Assembly (NCBI RefSeq): GCF_949987515.2
Contig: NC_082697.1
Location: forward strand, 27,783,730 to 27,847,729
Source of the DNA: Delphinus delphis
Taxonomy: Eukaryota; Chordata; Mammalia; Artiodactyla; Delphinidae
DNA: 64,000 nucleotides
Direction of reading: 5' to 3'
The position numbers were made by a program, and so were the translations under genes. Shown in pieces: positions 59,093-64,000 of the stretch. The notes under the pieces are model-generated. The model had not been told where the DNA came from and searched no databases. It was given only the letters and a program-made list of their open reading frames with translations. The first letter of the stretch is position 1. Every line of letters starts with the position of its first letter.

Positions 59093-62000
59093 CTAGATAC
59101 AGCAACAAGGACAGTCGCCAACACTGGCAGCACCTTCCCCCATCCCCGCAAAGCCTGTGCGTGCCTTGTGGACCCTCACTACCGAGTCTAAGACCTTCAA
59201 ATCACCAGAAGCCACTGGCTAGTGTGAAGGGAGGCAAGGGCAGGAGAGCAGAGGGCGGGCTGGTCTGGGCTCTGCAGGAGCCTTGAGGAAGCCTGGGTGG
59301 ATGGGAGGTGGGGAGCTGAGGGGGGAGGGGCAGGAGGGGACCAGCCTTACTTTCTGACCATGTGCGCATAGATCACAGTGGGCATGATGGCCAGGTTGAT
59401 GACGTTCCCGGCTGTGGCCAGAATCTCCGTGACTTCTTTGTCCTGGAGAAGGGGTGAGTGAGCGGTCACCCCGGGGGCCAGGGGAAATTCTGAAGGCACC
59501 TCTGTGGAGAGGTCAGCACGGCCCCCGCTGAAGGATGCCACTGACATTCTGACATCAGGGACAGGGCTGCCCCTCAGGTGAACCAGAACGTGGGCCTCCC
59601 ACCTGAGGCCCTGTCAGTAAAACGAGCGTGCCCCTCCCACCCTCAGCTCGAGGGCCTGTGTGGGCCTGACACCTAACAGGGCCTCACAAACGTGACTTTC
59701 CCCAAAGAGCCCTGGGACTCTCACCAAGCACACATGTATGCCGTTGCCCAGGACCCCGTCACACTCGGGTTCTGGACCCAAAGCACAAAGAGAATAACCG
59801 TGCAGTGGGGGCACAGCAGGGGCTCCCCCACCCTCTTCCCTGGGCTCCTGTCAGCCTGAGCTGAGCCCGTGTGGTACTTCTTCCTCTTACATCTTGTCGA
59901 CTAGTGAAAAGAGAGGCCCGCAGAAGCCATTCAGATCATGGGGAGAACAAGAAACAAAAGGCACCTACACAAAGTGTGCCAAACGGTCCAAAGACAAACG
60001 CTATGGCCATTGGAAGAGCCTCTGGCCCTTACTCAGACACCATGACCTTTACTTTACACAGGTGTCTAACCCAGGTATGTGTTTTCTTAGCTGTTCCAGG
60101 ATAAATGGGAGAAGATGTGCTAGGTGGGACTAGTGATGGCCACAGAGTAGAAATAGACAGACCTTTGAGAAGATAAATGATCTCAAGACGCATAGCTATC
60201 TGGGGCCATTCAGCAAAGGGACAGGCCCAGTCCTTAGAGCCTCACGCCCTTGTTTGGTAGGATAACTGATAAGTTCATAGGGAAGCCTTGAACCATCAGT
60301 GAGGACGAGAGAATCTGCAGCACATCTTAGAAGGACTGCTCTCCAGAACAGTTAAGAACAAAGAACTGTCATGCTTTGAAAGGAGTGGGTCCACTCACAC
60401 CCAGCAGAGCCAGCCCCTCAGAGCTGGTATTACTGTACTCAGCTTTTTAGCTACAATGGATTCCCTTTGGATCGTCATGCCTGATCCCCAAGGAAGGGGA
60501 GAGAGGCAGCAGGAGGGATGTCAGGCAGACATTAGGAAGGACTTGCTGAGCACTGTGCTCATGAGCCAGCAGGATAAGCCTCCAGGGAAGGTGGGGAGAC
60601 TGTCAAGCACAGGGAGGAAGATGTGCCACAGGAATGGTGATGGTGATGGCCCTTGCGAAGGGGAGGAGAACTGGCTTAAAAGACTCTGCCACCTGTGGAG
60701 TGAGATGCCACCGCCCACGCCACCTCTACCCGGGGAGCCCTACCTGTGAGCCCCAAAGCCCTGGCTGCAGCAGGGCAGGGACCCTCCCTCTAAATCACAG
60801 CTGGGATTAAGAAGCACTCTCAGTCCTGGTGGTATCAAGTCGGGATAGACCACTCTCACTTATCCAGGGACCAGAAGCGGCGTGACTCATCCTCCTCCAG
60901 GGTCCATTCCCCAAAGGCACCCACCCCCGAGTCCAGGGCACAGCACTGGGCCTAGACCACTTGCTCCTTCTGTATTTAAAGATAAAACTCGCCATGCAAA
61001 CCCCCTTGGGAGGGCAAAAAAAAGAGGTCAGAAATGGACTTCTGAAGAGCAATTTTCTAAAATATTCCTATTACTGAACAAGATCCAGGATACAAACAGA
61101 AGTGCCGCACAGAGTAGGGAGGTGTCCATGCAGCCAGGAGCCACCTGGGCACCTACGTCCTTACACAGGTCATCAACCACCCCACCCCCACCCCCCGGCT
61201 CCCTGTCACAGCTCTGGCCTCCACGTGTAAGTAACAATAGCTTATATTTACTGAGCGATTACTTTGTGCATGCACTGTGCTCGAAGCTCTGTGTACCTTG
61301 TCACATTGAATCCCTGTAGCAGCCTTAGGATGAGGAACTGAGGCTGGGGTGGGGGCAGCAGCCCACCCGCAGACACGAACCTGCCCACCACCTGGCGTGT
61401 CCCAGCCCCTGGCATCCCGGGACAGAGCCGCTGCTCTGCCTAGCTTACCTTCAGCCCAATGACGTTCTGCCCGTTCACCTCGCACACGTAGTGGTTGATG
61501 AGGAGCCCGTTGCGGGCCGCAGAACTCCCTTTGACCAAAGAGATGATCTTCCCCTTCTTGATGACGAAGCCGATGTGGCCTGTGCTGTCCTTGTGCATGG
61601 TGACGGTCCGCTGGAATGGCCTGGCAGGGACGGACAGTGAGCTGGGCCTGGGGCGTGGCTGGGGGTGGACAGAGAGGCTCCTGGGACCCAGCTACTCACC
61701 TGTCCCGGACAACCATGACAATCTTCTCAGCCGACGCCTTCTTCACCACCCGGTGGGCTTTGTCTGTGCTCCACCCGACACAGTTGCGCCCATCAATCTG
61801 CAGGATCTGGTCCCCAAAGTGCAGCCCCACCAGGGACGCGGGGGTGTTGGCCTGGACCAGCTGCACAAAGAGCCCCTGGGGGAGGCGGTCCCCACAGTCA
61901 GCTCTCCCGGCCCACCATGAGCCCAGCTCCCTCCTCCAAGCTGCTGTTTGCCTCCCGATCCTCCCAGAGCCTGTAGGGCACTGGGACTGCAGCTCTGCGC

Positions 62001-62690
62001 AGCAGACAAGGGCAACCCCATTTTCCTGGCGAGGAAACACTCCAGGCCACACAGCTAGGAAGCAACAGAGTCAGGAATTCAACCCCAACTGGAGGCTGCA
62101 CCCCCAACCACTGGACTACAAGGCCTCTCACACTGGCATCCAGGGCCCCCGGCTTCCACTGTCTGCAGACAGCCGCCCAGAAGCCAGATCCCTTTGACTG
62201 GGGGGCAAGGAGGCAAGGAGCCCACGGAGGGGCAGGTAGAGGATCCCTGGCGCAACCCGGAGCCAGCCCTCGGGCCTTGTAGGAGGGGCTTGAGAGAAAG
62301 AGCCTGGCCTAGGGGTCAGGTGGGCCTCGGCTCCCAGCCCGCGCAGCCCCTTCCTTACTGTGGATGGGGCTCCCCGCTCTGCCTCCTCTCTCGCTGGTGG
62401 ACGAGGCGGCCAGAACCCCGGAGGCGCGCGGAGGGCGGGCAACTCGGGCGGGGGCAGGCGCTGTCCAGCACGCGGGCTCGCCCTCCGCCCTCCGCGGGGC
62501 CCTTCCTCTCCCCCGCGACCCCCAGTCCCACCTTGTCGATGGCCCGCAGCCGCAGCCCCGTCTTGCCGCGCTCGTCCTTGCACAGGTGGATCTCGCGCAC
62601 CCCGGGCTTGACCTCCCCAGGCAGCACGCCCAAGCTGTTCCCGGACACCGGCGCCACCACCTGGTCCGGTGAAGGGCCCGAGACCGCTGC
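59038..62690 (-). CDS. SDCBP2: Syntenin-2 (syndecan-binding protein 2), partial: last 5 coding exons, 217 aa
   Basis: Syntenin-2 is a tandem-PDZ adaptor. It binds phosphoinositides such as PIP2 and C-terminal tails of membrane proteins, acting at the plasma membrane and in nuclear speckles. Minus-strand exons, in coding order: 62690-62532, 61875-61700, 61620-61449, 59442-59351, 59092-59038. All have AG/GT boundaries and matching phases, and the frame is open to TGA at 59040-59038. PDZ1 starts at [19 protein letters not shown] and runs through [17 protein letters not shown] to [11 protein letters not shown]2 runs from [20 protein letters not shown] through SSAARNGLL to [17 protein letters not shown]. 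The C-terminus is [13 protein letters not shown]. About 75 N-terminal residues, compared with the 292-aa human protein, are encoded beyond the right edge. SNPH lies tail to tail with it. Confidence 0.95.
59351..59442 (-). CDS. SDCBP2: SDCBP2 coding exon, end of PDZ2
   Basis: A 92-nt exon. The acceptor is CCTTCTCCAG before 59442 and the donor AGAAA|GTAAGG after 59351. It encodes [18 protein letters not shown] and [12 protein letters not shown]. Read without splicing, the frame hits TAA at once (AAG TAA), which could be mistaken for a truncated C-terminus. The downstream exon restores the family's usual tail. Confidence 0.95.
59443..61448 (-). other. SDCBP2: SDCBP2 intron between the two PDZ2 exons
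   Basis: A 2.0-kb intron without a recognised exon. Open frames at 59,870-60,130 are not supported by homology. The region around 59,900-60,450 resembles decayed repeat or unique sequence that I cannot assign. Confidence 0.7.
61449..61620 (-). CDS. SDCBP2: SDCBP2 coding exon, PDZ1-PDZ2 junction and most of PDZ2
   Basis: A 172-nt exon starting with the third base of an Arg codon. The acceptor is CCCTGCCAG and the donor CTGAAG|GTAAGC. It encodes [34 protein letters not shown] and [16 protein letters not shown]. The PDZ2 carboxylate loop is IGFVI. Confidence 0.95.
61700..61875 (-). CDS. SDCBP2: SDCBP2 coding exon, most of PDZ1
   Basis: A 176-nt exon. The acceptor is CCTCCCCCAG before 61875 and the donor GACAG|GTGAGT after 61700. 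It encodes [34 protein letters not shown], and [18 protein letters not shown]. The GDQIL-IDG core is typical of PDZ folds. Confidence 0.95.
61876..62531 (-). other. SDCBP2: SDCBP2 intron within PDZ1, with MIR trace and CpG-rich flank
   Basis: A 656-bp intron. Positions about 62020-62130 look like a MIR (GGCCACACAGCTAGGAAGCA and a flanking decayed body). From 62340 the sequence becomes CpG-rich, merging with the next exon. Confidence 0.6.
62532..62690 (-). CDS. SDCBP2: SDCBP2 coding exon with the linker and start of PDZ1
   Basis: The acceptor reads GTCTGCAG before 62690 and the donor GACAAG|GTGGGA after 62532. It is 159 nt in phase 0, encoding [17 protein letters not shown], then [17 protein letters not shown] and GLRLRAIDK. 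The carboxylate-binding loop of PDZ1 is GLRL. The exon lies in a CpG-rich patch. Confidence 0.94.
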
Positions 62691-63099
62691 CTGCAGACAT
62701 CAGAAGAGCAGGCGGTCAGCCAGCGCCTGGGGCCTCGTGCCACAAGAGTCCCCGGGGTGGGAGCAGGGATGGGGTAAGGAGAATGGAGTGGACCTTGGGT
62801 CGTAGTCCACCCCAGCTCGCACACTTTCCCGCGTGCGGGCGAGAGGGAACATGGCTCAATGACGCCACTAGGGGGCGTCAAAGTCCACACCCCTGAAAAG
62901 CAGCCGGGAAAGTAGGGAGAGAAGAGAGGACAGACAGGTAAATAGGAAAGGAGTCCTCGTTTTCCAAGGCAAACTGGGGTCAGGAGAAGAGCCCTTTAAA
63001 ATCCACTTAAAAATAAAAGTTCCACAGAAAATAGTGAACGATGGGGGGAAATGGGCTCAAGTTGATCTCTGCCTTGAAAAAAATTAAGGTAAAAGTACC
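62691..63099 (-). other. SDCBP2: SDCBP2 intron segment upstream of the PDZ1 exon
   Basis: No exon matching the N-terminal part of syntenin-2 was found here or in the adjoining L1. The first exons must lie beyond 64,000. Confidence 0.65.
62865..62877 (+). promoter_or_regulatory. Candidate CTCF binding site
   Basis: CCACTAGGGGGCG is an excellent match to the CTCF core consensus (CCASYAGRKGGC). It is embedded in a short inverted repeat GACGCC...GGCGTC. It lies in an SDCBP2 intron about 175 bp upstream of the PDZ1 exon. Motif evidence only. Confidence 0.55.
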
Positions 63100-64000
63100 A
63101 AAATGAGTGAGTGCTTTCCCCCCTAAGTTCTGGAACAAGGTCAGGATGTCCACTCTCACCACTACTATTAAATACAGTAATGGAAAAACTAGCCAGAGCA
63201 ATAAGGCAAGAAAAGGAAAAAAAGGCATATAGATTGGAAAAGAAGACATAAAATGGTCACTATTTGCAGATGAGATGATACTTCACTAGAAAATTCCAAG
63301 GAATCTACAAGTAAACTCCTAGAACTCATAAGTGAGTTCAACAAGGTCACAGGATACAAGACCAACATATACAAAAAAATCAATTGTACTTCTAAATACT
63401 AACAATGAACATGTGGAAGCTAAAATTAAAAATACAATACCACTTACAATCACTCAAAAAAAAAAGAAATAGGTATAAATCTAATAAAACATATGCAGGA
63501 ATTGTATGCTGGAAATGAAAAAAACACTGATAAAAGATATCAAAGAAGATCTAAATAAATAGAGAGATATTCTGTATTCATGAATTGGGAAAACATAGTA
63601 AAGCTGTCAACTGTCGCCAGATTGATGTACAGATTTAATGCAATTATTATCACAATCTCTACAAGATGTTTTGTAGATACATGCAAGGTTAGTCTAAACT
63701 TTATATGAAAAGACAAAGGAACTAGAATAGCTAAAACTTCTTTGATAAAAAGAATAAAACAGGATTAATGACTCTACCAAATTTCCAGATTTATTATATC
63801 GCTACAGTAATTAAGACAGTGTTGTATTGGGGAGCGACAGACACATGGATCATGGAGCAGAAGAGAGAATCCAGAAATAGCCTCACACAAGGAGGGGCAA
63901 CTGCTTCTTAACAGAGGTGCAAGAGCAATTCACTGGAGAAAGAAGAGTCTTTTCAACAAATGGTGAGGGAGCAACTGAACATCCGTGGGCAAAATGTGAG
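63100..64000 (+). mobile_element. L1 ORF2 fragment (reverse transcriptase region), runs off the right edge
   Basis: From 63,105 the + strand resembles L1 ORF2 from the reverse-transcriptase core onward. CAAGGTCAGGATGTCCACTC matches the RQGCPLSP box, and TTTGCAGATGAGATGATACT is a decayed form of the FADD box (FADEMIL). It is full of stops and frameshifts. It lies antisense to SDCBP2, inside the intron that should lead to the upstream exons. Confidence 0.88.

Noticed and set aside
59347..59547. SDCBP2 read as ending prematurely at HMVRK
   Set aside because: The apparent stop is a donor (AAA|GTAAGG). A spliced exon at 59092-59038 supplies the usual tail.
59894..60133. 79-residue basic frame as a processed pseudogene
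   Set aside because: I could not match it to any protein family; treated as intronic noise.

Overview
The window is mammalian nuclear DNA, most likely from a cetacean. The main clue is six tRNA-derived SINEs of the cetartiodactyl/cetacean CHR type, five of about 200 bp and one longer. They begin with a 'CTTCCCTGGTGGCACAGTGG'-like head, end in an A-rich tail, and mostly have clean target-site duplications. L1 copies with cetartiodactyl-type 3' ends, plus ancient L2, MIR and Tigger copies, support this. There is no sign of bacterial or viral genes. The genes have introns with GT-AG boundaries.

Layout: (1) Positions 1-14,250 are almost entirely LINE-1, in a nested pile. It contains two head-to-head L1 3' ends (105-2188), an older L1 split by a SINE, a composite of fragments (3165-3898), a nearly full-length minus-strand L1 (3899-9800), and an older minus-strand L1 (9801-13530) split by another L1 3' end and by a CHR-1-like SINE. 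(2) Positions 14,250-16,050 are quiet intergenic DNA with L2 and MIR traces. (3) A CpG island at about 16,150-16,800 marks the presumed promoter of SNPH (syntaphilin) on the + strand. Predicted non-coding exons lie at about 16,270-16,367, 16,612-16,679 and 25,077-25,239. Introns of about 8.4 and 19.8 kb lead to four coding exons (45,084-45,265; 45,952-46,059; 50,367-50,516; 53,622-54,810). These encode an intact 542-residue protein with the long N-terminus, a central coiled coil and a C-terminal membrane segment. (4) A roughly 3.2-kb 3' UTR runs to about 58,030. (5) SDCBP2 (syntenin-2) lies on the minus strand, tail to tail with SNPH. Its last five coding exons are present (62,690 down to 59,038) and give 217 residues covering both PDZ domains. 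The first exons lie beyond the right edge. (6) The right edge (about 63,100-64,000) is a + strand L1 ORF2 fragment, antisense to SDCBP2 within its intron.

The two genes have unrelated roles. SNPH anchors axonal mitochondria to microtubules. SDCBP2 is a tandem-PDZ adaptor that binds phosphoinositides and membrane-protein tails. Their order matches the SNPH-SDCBP2 arrangement on human chromosome 20. I found no novel gene system. The items most worth checking are the 5' UTR architecture and possible uORF of SNPH, a strong CTCF-like site in SDCBP2, the nested transposons, the inverted L1 pair, and a changed C-terminal residue in SDCBP2.
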